Positions 25,351-37,530 of a stretch of 64,000 bases of DNA are shown in pieces. Below the pieces are notes generated by a model that made no database searches, was not told the origin of the DNA, and was given only the letters and a program-made list of their open reading frames with translations. The translations under genes and the position numbers were made by a program. The DNA comes from Symbiodinium natans (Eukaryota > Sar > Dinophyceae > Suessiales > Symbiodiniaceae): NCBI GenBank assembly GCA_905221605.1, contig CAJNDS010002149.1:572642-636641 (forward strand). Reading direction: 5' to 3'. The stretch's first letter is position 1, and the number at the start of each line of letters is the position of its first letter.

Positions 25351-26499
25351 AAACTGTAGGATCTATGGCCCTGCAGCCTGGTAGATGCCGGAATGTAGGT
25401 TAGGTTTTTTTTTTGAAAGCTCGAGCCTTCGCGAGTTTTAGTCACCTAGTGTCGAGCCGGCTCGAGTTTTCTAAAAATCCAAAACTGTGGCTCTGGGGCC
25501 AGGCGTCGTAGATGACAGAATTTAGGCTTCTTTGGAGAATTCGAGGTCGAACTTTCGCAAAAAGGTCTCAAAAGGATGGCTTTGCGCTCGGGGTTTCTTG
25601 CTCTGAATGCTTTCAAAAAATATTGTCTAGTTTTATCGGCTCGGGGTTAAGAGTGCCACCGATCCTTAGTTGGGAAAAGTGGATCACTTTCAACAGGTGC
25701 GCGCAACGCCTCGCTGGGCAAGCCAGCCTGAGGGCTCCCTCACCCCGACAGACAAGTGAGTGGGGTGCGGAGTAAGCTTCGCCTGATTCCACGAGCGGTG
25801 TTGGATAGTATGCTGCATGCTGGCACGTCCGGAGGATTGCAAGTGACCGTCTGTGCGAAGCAGAGTCGGCAGCAAAGGTTCAGCTGGAGTCATGGCTTTG
25901 GACGGGAGGGCACTGGCTTCCAAATGAGGAGCTTGTCCAGTGTCGGGATGTCCAAGCACCAATGCCAGGCAGAAGCTGTCAGTGGACAAAGTTGCTGTAC
26001 TTTGTTCGTTTCTTGACATACTATGCATATTGTCAAGTGCCATGTAAGCCTTCAAAGCTGAGAGAGCGTGTACTGTCAATGCTCACCTTGTCCTCAACAT
26101 GCCCCCCCCCCGCACTGGCGCCTGTTGTCGCTCACTCCCGCACGCAGCCGGCCTGTGGCCTCCTTTGGATGTTCCTTGTTTTTTTTTTGGCGCGGGGACG
26201 ACTCCATGCTGCGGCCTCTCAAGCTTTCGGAGGGTTCACACCTCGCTTCCTCAGTGGGCCTGGGCTTAGGGAGCTAACGCGAAGGGCCCCCTGAACCAAA
26301 GGCCCAAAGCTCAAGGCCCCCAAGCCCTTCGCGGCAATTAGAGCTAGCGTCTACCTGGACACTCTGTGCCTCTAAGGCCATGTGAGGCCAGGGATTAGGT
26401 GACCTTTTGTGCAGCATGGTTTGCTTCCCATGGGCTGCCATGCGGAATGCCTTCCAGGTGGGCTCAGCTTACGAGAGGGCAGTGGGGGGTAGACATGAA

Positions 26500-26810
26500 C
26501 AGTTCCGTGCTGCAAGAGAAGCATGAACCAGGTGTGAAATTGCATTCCCGCATCTTCGGTTGCTGATTTGTTGGCCCATGTCCTGGAAGTCGCATGTTGG
26601 TGGCCGGAGAGTTGCGCTGTGACAAGAGCACGGTTTTGACCTCGTAGGAGCTTGTCATAGCTTGTCCATTTCTTGCGCCAGGCTGGCCGGGCCGTTGCCT
26701 TCGCCAACTTGGAGGCGCGCGGCGGTCACGCGAGAGAGTGGTGACTCGACAGCTTGGCCCAAAGGGCTGATGCCCTGTGATGAGGTGATCTCGTCATGTG
26801 GCATCTTGCA
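26500..26810 (-). CDS. exon-like segments, unknown protein
   Basis: On the minus strand, after an acceptor-like TTGCAAG, a stretch reads DEITSSQGISPLGQAVESP and VTAARLQVGEGNGPASLAQE. Further down another reads ALVTAQLSGHQHATSR and SATEDAGMQFHTWFMLLLQH. Both look like ordinary protein rather than repeat translation, and have plausible AG and G(T/C) borders. I could not fix the junctions or recognise a family. Confidence 0.3.
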
Positions 26811-29689
26811 CGACGTGTTTTCTTCGCTCAATGGACATGAACGCGAGTGTTTGAAAGCCACTGCAGAATAGGGCTGTTTTTCCCGAGGGATTGGCAGAGA
26901 GGTGGGTCCTCCACAGAGGACCCGAAGCGCAGATGCCCCTCCTGGGTGCGTGTGCGACATGCGGCTTGATGTGATATATCCGCTCTGAACACAAAGCCGT
27001 TGTAGTGTGCACTTTCGATTGGCCACCCTGCCAAGCAGGCAACTTGCAGTGCGATGGACCAGGCCTGGCGTTTGCTCTTGTGACAAGTGTCTCCTATCGA
27101 ATCGATGTCTAGAAGGAAGACGGGGTTTGCGGGTTGGACAGGTATTGAGTATGCTGCAGCAACTCAGAAGCCCTAAGAGCTAGACCTCCATTGGCCTTAC
27201 GAGGAGAAGCGAGAGGAGAAGCGAGCGAAGCAGGCCTACGAACTGAGGGTGCCAGCACGGTGTTTTCCATTCAGCACTTTGGGAGTTTGGGTCCGAGGAT
27301 GTCCGAGGGTTAAATGCTTGCGTGCGGCACCTCGGCAGCCCCCTGGGCGGCTGGGCCGGCCCCAAGTCAGGGGACGTGCAACGTACGGGTTCGATGATAT
27401 TCGGTGTTAGGATTTCGTGCTTCGGGGTACCTTAAGCGCCCAAACCGGCTTCTTACAAAGGGTTCCTGGGTACATGAACCTACAAGGCTCAAGAAGCTTA
27501 GGGCATGCCGTTTTGAGGGTTGCGATCCAGGGTTTTGGGGACCAGGGCAGCCCCAAAACTGTTGAAGCTGTGTTTCTGAACCCTAAGCCCGGCTTGTCCT
27601 TGCCGTTTGTTTTGGGCTTTCGTTAGGCGGGTAGCAAAACGCCCGCAACACGTCGCCTGTGAAGCCCTGCAGGAGCGATTCCTGCAGCGGCTTGAGGTTA
27701 CACTCGCAGTCACGCCGGCTTGCTTCGCTCTCGCCGGGTGCCCAGAAGCCACGCATGTGCCACACTTGAAGTTTCTTCTTTGTGTGTTTTCTAGAACCTA
27801 AGTTCCAAGCACCCCTACGTCCCAAATGCGTTGCTTGATTTAGTCACGGACCTGGGTAGGACAGCAATTCGGGGTTCAGGATGATTTTGCCAGAGCCCTG
27901 GACCTCAAACTTGTGCGCAAATCCCTCATAAGCTCCCAGATCCTTTTTTGCAAGCTCCTCTTAAAGTGATTCAAAGTCCCAGCCTGAAACCCTTGAACGG
28001 CTCTGGGAATGTCATGTGCTGCTCATGCCGTTGTCTCTTTGTTTGCGGTGCCTCTCAAAGTTGCTGGCGCCAAACTTGCCGGGGCCCAACTCCAGCCCCA
28101 GCCCTCCCCGCTTCCCCGGCCTCCCAGCGTCCCAACCCCAACCCCCCTCAGGGTAGCACCTAGGCGGTGGAAAATCAATGAACTTGATGCCGGCCCAGGA
28201 CAGAGACGATCTTGATAATCACCACATGGCCCGTGACGATGAGGAGATCCTGCCGATATGGCGAAAGATGAGGTTTCAGGTTGAGGGTTTTTTGGGGTTC
28301 AAGGTGATCTATTGCTCCTCATCTTATTCCAGACGGCTTCATCAGCTTCTAGCATAATGATGAAGAGAGAGAGAGAGAGAGAGAGAGATGAATCGCGTGG
28401 AAAGTGGCTTCCCGACTGTTCATGAGTGCAAAGGAAGTGACAGGAGATTCTTCGAAGAGTAAATCATGCGTAGCCCCAGAAAGTACTGGGTGAGAAAAGT
28501 CATAGACCAAGATAGGCCTTCAACCCTAAACAGCGAGTAAAGGTGAGTCAACAGAAAGTGAGCTAAACGCCGTGGAAGCCTTTCGGCTTTTCCAGTGCAA
28601 AAGACGTTAAAACAAAAAGGGTTTCTCTGGCCCCTGTGCTCTTTGCGTAGGACAGGATATGTGGACTGGCTGTTGGAATTGGCGTCTTAGGGTTGGTTAT
28701 TCTAGAGTTTAGGGCTCATGGCCGAGTCCTTACAGAGGCTTCCGCGTGCTTTTCGCAAGCAATCGAAATTAGAAAACCTCAGGGGCGTCTATTCGGCAAA
28801 GTTCAGAAAGTTCAAGCATTCAAAACATCGAAAACCAACAAAAGCAGATTTGGATCTTTCATGCTTGTGCTCCAAGCCCTTCGATTTGATTTAGTAAGAT
28901 TCCCATTGATATATATATATATATATATATATAGGCGTCCTATGAATTTTGGCAGAAATCATGTCAAATAGGGTTCATGTTGATTTGAATAGCGTTCCAA
29001 TTGGTTTCATTAGAACTCCTGCTATATGAATGTTGAGAAGGTTCGTGACGCATGGTTTAGGGTAAGATTACAGATGTTTTGTTTCGTCAGGACTTTGACA
29101 TCAATGCGGAGTACGATTTCGAGGCGTTCAACAAGGCAGGGGTTTAATTTAACGCTACGCGACCCGCCTCGGCCTGGCCCAATGCAGGTTGCGGAGAGGG
29201 GGCCTACGTTGGGGGTGGGGAGGAGGTGGGGTGGGGAGCCTCCACACACCTCTGGCCTACAAAAACCCCCCTGCCAGAGCCAGCGAGGCCTCGGCGGCTT
29301 CGGGCTTCGGGTTCAGCTTTACCAGAGTTTAGGACTTCGTTTTGGGGTTTTCAGTTTCGGGGCACGCAAGCATCGTGTGAGCTTCATATTATACAGCCAC
29401 CAACGCTCACGGGACGTCCGTGCACTTTACTCCGCTCCCTGAAACTCAGCAGCCTTCTCTTCAGTGAGCTTTAGTGGCACGACGCGCCCGAAACCACGGC
29501 ACCATGGCAGGGTGTTGCAGTATGAGGGAATTGAGAGAACGCGCGTTCTCTTCTGGTCTTCTGGGGTGATCCATGAACAGTCATGCGCTGTGTTGTCTGT
29601 GGTTTTTCTCTCGCCTAAAGCAGAGAGAGGACTCCACTAAGAAACCAGTATGTCCCCACGGCTTCTTTGAGGAAACCCTGTCACAGAAG

Positions 29690-29753
29690 TCTCCATGATC
29701 GTTGCCAGCACCCTGCAAGTCGCCAAGCAGCGCGCTGCAGAAAGGGAGATCAA
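29690..29753 (+). CDS. isolated exon-like segment, unknown protein
   Basis: The plus strand reads VSMIVASTLQVAKQRAAERE then IK, ending at AAG before GTGAGA, a good donor. The frame stays open and protein-like beyond the donor. No family is recognised. Confidence 0.28.
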
Positions 29754-31849
29754 GGTGAGAGACTCTGTGCGATGGCATCCTGGATTCTGGGCCGTTCCTG
29801 TCCTGGGCGGTCAGATTGCATCCCCTGTCGGACTGGCTTAGTGGGGCCTCTTCTACCTCGTACGTCCCGCTCGTGCCATTCGTGTATGTCCTGCTTCTCG
29901 GTCCCTTTTCCTGCGACAGCCCAGGGGTAAGAAAGGGATTCCACATCCCTAGTTCTTGTTTAGAGGTGTTGCGCCCTCTTTAGTGTGCGGCCCCTCGAAG
30001 TCGAAGCTGATGTTGTCCCGCTGAAATCCTTTTCCGAATTTCTATTAGGTCTAAGTTTCAAAGGGTGGAGACGCCCGGCAAATGATGTACTTGAAAAGTC
30101 ATGCCACACGAAAAGTTCCTGCTACAGACACGAGACTTGACTCAATAGCCGACCCCACCGGGCATCCGCAAAAGGTCACAAAGTCCTGCAGGCGTCTTGA
30201 GTCCTGCGACGACCCATCCAAGACGGTTTTCAGTTTTCGTAGAGCTCGTGCCGGGTGGCGGTGCCAGGCCGGGACAAGTTCACGCAAGCTCTTACGGTCC
30301 AGTAGCCTTATAGAACTAACCGAACTAGACCCAAAACCCTAAGCCATTGTTCCTACTGTGGACGGAATATATTTCGCCTGCGCTGGGATGTCGCCATCTG
30401 AGGCTCCAGTCAGCACGCATTGACCTTCTTCCAGTTGACGTTCGGACTATTTGCGCCTACCCCCAACCCTCATCTAGTTAAGATAGGAAATGGTGGTAAT
30501 TCTGTTGTTCCTTTTTTAACGTCGTAAGCCCTTAGTGCTCGTCCGGTAGCATCGACCCTGAGGTGGTTGCAACAGCTGAGCTGGCGAAGCAGGAGGCATC
30601 GAACAGCCAAACGAGCTTGACAGGTTTCAGGGTTTAGGGTTCAGGGCTTCGGGTTTTAAACCCTATGTTTCAGGTTTAAGGTTTGGAGGTCTAAGGTTGT
30701 CAGGGTCCAGGGTTGAGGGTACTTTGAAAATTCCGGGCTCAGTGTTTAAGGCTTCAGTGCTTCAGGCCCTAAGACATAACGGCTCAACTGTTTAAGGAGG
30801 GCTTGACGGTTCAAAGCTTCAGGACCTGAGGCCTGAGCTTAAGGGCTCAAGGATCTAACGGTTTGAGGGTTCTTACTACTGAGGGTTTTAGGGTCTTTTT
30901 TGGGGCTTCCGGCAGGTTGGCCAAATCGCTCCGAGCTTCAACGTGCTGGGCCTCACTGCAAGCTACCTGACTGGAAGGCGCGGGTAGGGTTTTGTGCCTC
31001 AGTCTCAAGCCCTAAAACCCCGAAACGAAAAACCCTGTTCTGTCGGATGCTGAATTTGCAGTGTTTTTTTGTTTGTTTCCTTTTTCGGAGGGCGGGGTGC
31101 CGGTCTACTACTTTCTGCGACCGTGAGTCGGACTCCGCAAAACTCTCAACCACCAGAAGCCCTTCCTACACCCAAAAGCCTGAAGTCTCCCAGGAAGGAC
31201 AAAAAAGAACCTTAAGCTACAGGATGCCCAGTACCCGTAAGTTCCCTCTTCCAAAGAAGGGTTATCGGTTCCCTCCAGAAGCCCCTGAATATACTCGACT
31301 ACCAGGCACCTAAGCCCCAGGCCCCCTCAAGGGCCAAGTACAAACAAGCAAAAGGCACACGCGAACTTTTGTGGGGCTGCGTGCGCAGGAGCGCAGACTT
31401 CCTTGGAAAGCGCTTCCAGGTGGGATCCCCTTGGAGCGCTCGCTTTGCGAAGGTGGTAGGGACCCCTGATGCTTCCAAGAGCCTGGTTTCGGGTTGTAAG
31501 GCATTCGGTAGCTAGGCATGGTAATGGGCTCAACATTCGTGGACAGCGACCACATATCCCTACATATTGATTTCCAAATGGGCAAAAGCATGCAGGAGCT
31601 CACACTTTTTGAAGCTTCCAGCGGATGTCTTGTTTGGTGCTGCACTGCGCAAAGTCCCAAGCTAAAGTGCCCGGAGGCTATCCCTCGGCCGCTTTCGGTG
31701 CCTTGTCCAGTTCGGCACAAAACCCCTCAAGTTCGCTGCTGCGAGCTTTGCATGGCCTCGCTATCACCTTGCTTTTGGAGGTTTTCTGGACAAGGTTCCA
31801 TAGTTCTGAGGGGCGCAGGGTCAGGTTCAGGATCCCCAAAGTATGGTAC

Positions 31850-31960
31850 TTGGCAGTCAGGAAGGCTGCGCAAGGCCGCCGGGGTTGCCAGGCAACGCCA
31901 CGTTATCAGCGAAACCTTTGTGGAACTCAGTGTGACAGCACGCAACCATCAGAGCATCCG
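31850..31960 (+). CDS. isolated exon-like segment, unknown protein
   Basis: The plus strand reads RLRKAAGVARQRHVISETFV then ELSVTARNHQS. The composition is protein-like but the borders are uncertain and no family is recognised. Confidence 0.22.
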
Positions 31961-32236
31961 GTGTGGCATATGCTCCTGCGTGCCAACCGTGCCAACCTTC
32001 CCAGACAGCACTGCAATGCACTGCGTCTTCAGGCCCTCAACGAGGAACGTCATGCCCCGAAACCCAATTCAACACAAACGCCGTCAGTTGAGGCAAAACC
32101 GCCATGACACGCGCCGCAAATGCGACACGGACCCACGACGTTATTAGGCGATAGCGGACCTCGCAGACTACAACACGCGCCCACAAAAGGTACCAACATG
32201 TTGACAACTTCGACTGATTAATGTTACATCCTCAGA

Positions 32237-32508
32237 GCCCAGCAACGTCGTCTTCACAAAGCCAGAAGCACCCCGGAGCCCCAGCACAGCTCTTTTGGCC
32301 CTTGAGGTTCTTCGTCTCAAAGCTCCAAAGCTGCACCAAGCAGGGGCTTGTGAAGGCTTCGTCGATAGCACCAAATACAAGACATTCCTTACAGTCGCTA
32401 AGAAAAGTGTTGGGCCTTTCATGTCATGCTGCGCCGCTTGTTCGTCAAGCCAAGCAAGCTTGCACATTGCACGCCTAAAGCGCTTGCAGGGCCGAAATTA
32501 TAAGCCCT
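32237..32508 (+). CDS. terminal exon-like segment, unknown protein
   Basis: After CATCCTCAG an open frame begins SNVVFTKPEAPRSPSTALL, continues LRLKAPKLHQAGACEGFVDS and FLTVAKKSVGPFMSCCAAC, and ends at a stop after LQGRNYKP. Its length (about 90 codons) and the non-repetitive mixed composition suggest a real last exon. No domain is recognised. Confidence 0.33.
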
Positions 32509-35500
32509 GAACTCTAAACCCTAGCGCCCGCGAGGGTTCAGAGCATAATTTGAGGTGGAGCTGTGCAACGCTGCTCGCAGCCTGCTTCTCTGCAAGGCCT
32601 CGTGCGTGGAGATTCGTCCTGTGTCTGAACGGGAGCCATATTACCTGTTGTACAAGGACTCCATGAGCAGTCTTCTTGTGCTTGTGCATAGAAGCTGCAG
32701 GTAGCAGAGAATGCAGACACGTCGATTCCTCAGCGTGGCTGGTGTACAGCCATGATCCGTGTGTCCAGTTGCAATTGATCCTTGGACCCTTACCCAAGCG
32801 GTCTGGGATCTCACCCCGCCGCTGCCCCCTGTGGCCTAGGCGCTCTGTGGTTGCCCACGCGGGGCGGCGCGCTCGGACCTCAGCGGCACCTGGGCCTGAA
32901 TGTGGAGCGATTCCTTCGTGCACCTTGCTGTCCTCCCTGCAAGGGGGCTTGTCAGCTTGTCGTCTTTGGAACAAGGTCTGTGCTTGTCAAGTCTAGAGTC
33001 TCCAAGCTCAACATGTCAAGCTGCTCTTGTGAAAGGTCTCCAAAACCCAAAGCGACATGTCAATTATGGCAAGTGCGATTTCTGCAGGCAAGCCCGAAGC
33101 GTACTTTTCACATTTTACCACAGTTTGAGCCATCCGAATCTTGCAAACTATTGAAGCCTCCCAGGACAAAGTGAACATGTCAAGCTTATTGCTTTTTAGT
33201 TTTGAGACCCTCGGCATCGGAGTCATATGGTTGCCTAGTTATACATGGTTCTTAACCGCATGGTTGGCTTGTTATGTCTTGTTCGCTCTCTTATTGTCAA
33301 CGAAGGCCTCATTCGGGCACCCATTCCTCAACCAAAGAAGTATACGGGCCAGATACGGGCCATTACGGGTCCCTTGCCCAGGCGCCCTGCTTTCCACACG
33401 GGCTTGGCTTCGCGCGACGAGCTTGGCTTGAAGTGGCTACAAACAAACAGAATCAGCTACATCCATCCTTCTTCATCTACCGTAACAGCAGAATGTTCCA
33501 GAGCCTCTGATTGACTTGGACGACAGTTCTGGTTGCACGTCGCTTATCTTTAAGGCATCATCCCAAGCCCAGGTCAGGAGGGGAGTGGCTTGCTTGCTTT
33601 GAGAAAGCATGCGGCATGTGTAGACTGTCTGCCAAGAGTGTAAAAATCTGGGTTAAACATGAAGCGTCACGCCCTTGGCCAATGTTTCACCCGCGAAGTT
33701 GCTCCCTAAATCTGTATAGGGGCTTCGCTTTCAACTCACAAGCGCTTAAATCCCGAAGCGCATCAAACCCCAAGCGTTTAGGAGCCACTAGCACGCTGTG
33801 CTTGAAGATCGGTGCGTCATGCATCCTGTGCTCTGAGTTGTGTTTGGACCGAATTGGGACGTCTTCCCTGAGGCTTTACCCCTGGCTGAGCGCCGGGCTG
33901 CCACTCCCTGACCGACGCTGAAGGTGTCATGCAAGCAACTGCAAATCAGCAGACTCAATCAGAGCAATCACATCTCAACTCCCCCAATGCCTGTTTGACC
34001 GACTGGTCTATCCCCTTGGCGACCATGTTGGAGTTGGGACCAGCGCAGAATCAGATGGACACTTTCATGATGTTTGTTGGGGTGCACGTGGATCAAGTTT
34101 GACAGCAGTGAACCTCCTAAGCGTGCTGCACAGATGCTCGATGCAAATGTCTCTGGTTCCAGAGATGCAGACCAGCTCAATTGGAAGAAAGGAGGTCTGT
34201 CGCCTGCACTGTGCTGTCCTCTCGCAGCCCTAGGGAGCAGAGCTGCCATGATGTGTCCAGGTCTCACGAACTTCCCCAAAAGGGGACCTCCGAACGGACG
34301 ACTGGCTCTCGCGGGATTGAGCGTCCACGCCATAACCCTTCACCCTAAAGCCTAAGCCCCAAACCCCAACTGCATGAGCGCCTGCTTTTGAGACAGCCCA
34401 GCAAGTTGAGCCAAGGCCGAACCCCCCAGTCCCCAGGCGAAAAACCCAGATCGCCTAACCCCTTTGCTTGAACCCTCAGCCCTACACCCTCAGCTCCCAA
34501 ACCCTACGTCTCCATAGCATTGGGCTTGCATCCCCGAAAGCTCGCTTGCCGGCGATCGATTCCACAGGCCGGGTGCGGAGCTCCAACGGCCTCACCGGAG
34601 CATACGTCTCCTTAGCACTGGCGGTTGCACCCTTTCGAGCTCACATGCGCCGGCCGAGATGCACCACAACTCTTCACACGAGGGCAGCCCAAAGAAATGC
34701 ACATATGGGGTTACCCGGCCCCTTAGATCTTATTCTTATTCCTATTCCTTGTGCATGTCTGGATCCCCAATGGATCACTAGTGCCGCACGAGACGTCGCA
34801 AAGCTTCACACGCTAAACCCCTCTACAGAATAAGTCACAATGGGAAGGTTTGTGAAAAGCAGCAGGCATTTTGTTCGCGAAAGCGAAGAAACAATTCTAT
34901 TTCTTAAGAACCTGTTCAATAGCTGTCCGGTGGGCGTGCGGCGGCTTGGGAGAACTTTGGCAGAAGCGCAGACCAAAACCAGCACGTTGACGTTCCCGAG
35001 ATGATCCTTGCGACACCCTTGTCGAACTCAAAGTCGCTTCAGGAATGTGAATGCTCACGCTCCTGTTTTCGACGAATCGAGAACGGATAGGTGGATCTGT
35101 GCGGTTTGAGCTTTCCTATGTTCTCAGACTCTTTTCTCGACATGACACTGACGTTTACATACGTTTACGCAATTCAGTCTGCCGACACCATTGGGCTCAG
35201 TGAAGTTTATATTTCACGAAGAATGCGCGAGAAATCAGATGCCCAGCCCGACTTGAAAACCCAAAAACCCCGGAGTGCACAAAGAGCCACGTAGTGACCG
35301 TAGTGACGTAGTGCGATGTATGGGCCGAGCACTCATCTGCTTCTCCAGTCTCGCTTGATTGCTGATTCCGCAGCTTGTGGGTGCAGGGCCAGGTTACCGC
35401 CTCTACAAAGGACCCCTGAAGCATGAGATCCGCAGGAGCCTTTCACAGATGTCCTGAAACTTAAGTGTCGCACCTCAGGCTCAATGCGATCATGAACCGC

Positions 35501-36120
35501 AATGCCTACCTCTCCTGGGGTAACGGGCGAGCTGGGGTGCCAAGATGGGCTAAGTTTCGCAGCAGACGTGACGGGGAGTCAGGAGGAGCAGTCTGCAACC
35601 TTCGTTCGTATAACTGGTGTCTTCCGGACCGGCAGAGCTGAAAAGTTCCCTTCCCGTCATCAGATGCGACTTCTTTGACTCACTCAGAACTTCTGTTTAA
35701 CAACCATGATCATCATCATCTTCATTCTCATCCGCATCCTCCCCTTCACAGAAGCCTCTCGCGACAGTCGAAGAAGGAACCTCCTGCCCAAACGAACATT
35801 TTCTCCTTATACAGAGGAACATTTATACCTGCCCCCACCAAAAGCTGCTCTGACTCAACAGGCCCAAACCCGAAAGCCGTGTAGCCAGCATCCTAAAACC
35901 CGAAACCCTAAGCCACGAAATCCTGTGCTTGAGGATTTCATCTTCACAGGCAACCGGGACTTCCAGGGCGGTCGGCAGTGCTGGCTCGAGGCCCCCTACT
36001 TGGAAGGGGGGGGGGGAGGGGGGGGGGAGCCTGTCAGTCCCGTATTTTTTTACATTGACTTGTTGTTGGATAAACACTCAGACACCCAGCATGGGGCCAT
36101 TCTTGAGACGAGTTCTTATA

Positions 36121-36345
36121 TGTGCATATATATATATATACATATATACATATATACATATATACATATATACATACATATATCATATAACATATATACA
36201 TATATATACATATATATATACATATATACATATATACATACATATATATATATACATATATATATATATACATATATATATACATATATACATATACATA
36301 TATATATGCATATATGCATATATACATATATACATATATGAGCCT
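36121..36345. repeat. TATATACATATA microsatellite
   Basis: Alternating TATACA and TATATA units over about 220 bp. Ile/Tyr/His open frames on both strands come from the repeat. Confidence 0.95.
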
Positions 36346-37302
36346 GAGACCTTTCGGGTTCTTTTGGCTTACTTTTTATAAGTGTATTAAAAAATAATAG
36401 TATAAATCTATATATTAGAATAAGCATGCTTTGCCAATAGACTTTTCATCATGCGATACAGCTACTCAGCGGCTCCGGTACGTATGCAGTCAAAGCTCAA
36501 GCAGCAGAGAAAACACAGCCAGAAAATCTACTATAAAACCCTAAGCTTCAAACTATAAACCTTAAACTTATCTTCTCTGCAAGCTTCGGCACGCAGGCTG
36601 CAGGAAGCTGCAGCTTCTCCAAGCTCTGGTAGCCAGTTACGCTGAAAATTAAGGTCTAAGATTTATGGTTTAAAATTTTTGGTTTAATGTTTAGAGTTTA
36701 ATGTTTTTTTTAAAAAAGTACGGTTTCAGGTTTCATGTATTACAATCATGGATGGCAGCTACTAGAGTTTAGGATCGGATGTCTATAGCTCAGGGATTTA
36801 CTTTGACCCACCTGTTCACCCGCCTTCCATGTTTTCTTTTGTAATTTGAGAGGGGGGGCGGGGTACCTGATTTTCCTGATGCACCACTACAGTGACCACA
36901 AAAACTGCTTCAGGCCTTTGCGTTCAGAGCTGGAGTTTTAGGGCTTAGGGTTTAGGGCTTATGCTTTAAGGTTTAGGGCTTAAAGATGGTTGCCAAGGGA
37001 ATTGATTCCTACAAGTGGCTTGGATTAGCTGCACTCCGCGCGCACGGACTGGGAGCTGCAAATGCCCCACGTGTTCATCGCAAGCTTACCTTGTGTATGG
37101 TTTAGGGTTTAGGGTTTAGGGTTTAGGATCATACCCGAAACCCGATGTTACGAAAGAAAGTCCAAGAAGAAGATCCCAGGCCCAAACCATTGCTAATTCG
37201 TAATTCTGCCCGAAACCCACAACGCCAGACCTCAACCAGGTGAGTCTACGCAGATCTTCGTCATATGACCTATTAGTGACAGTTACAAATTTGAGGAGTT
37301 AC
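36346..37302. other. spacer with telomere-like words
   Basis: No gene resolved. TTTAGGG tracts occur at 36945-36980 and 37100-37128. Confidence 0.5.
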
Positions 37303-37530
37303 GCATGTTTTAAGGAAAAAATGGGGATTTGACTTGTCAAGATTAGGCACGTCTGCGTGCGTCGGACAAACCCTAAAGACCCTTAGATCTGTGATACGAC
37401 ACTAAACCCTAAGCCCGCATGTTTTAAGGAAAAAATGGGGATTTGACTTGTCAAGATTAGGCACGTCTGCGTGCGTCGGACAAACCCTAAAGACCCTTAG
37501 ATCTGTGATACGACACTAAACCCTAAGCCC
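37303..37530. repeat. perfect tandem duplication, 2 x 114 bp
   Basis: 37303-37416 and 37417-37530 are identical base for base. The unit begins GCATGTTTTAAGG and ends CACTAAACCCTAAGCCC, so the junction lies directly after a telomere-like word. The absence of any mismatch points to a recent event. Confidence 0.97.

Larger units (their letters stand above)
25210..36120. other. gene-poor DNA with many telomere-like words and isolated exon-like pieces
   Basis: CCCTAAA, CCCTAAG and TTTAGGG words recur roughly every few hundred bases. Simple tracts are CA at 25320-25347, GA at 28363-28388 and TA at 28909-28934. Four exon-like stretches are listed separately (about 26.5, 29.7, 31.9 and 32.3 kb). Other open frames lack identifiable motifs. 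Confidence 0.45.

Noticed and set aside
35706-36381. Ile/Tyr/His-rich frames of 100-210 codons
   Set aside because: Read-through of the TATACA microsatellite and a G run.
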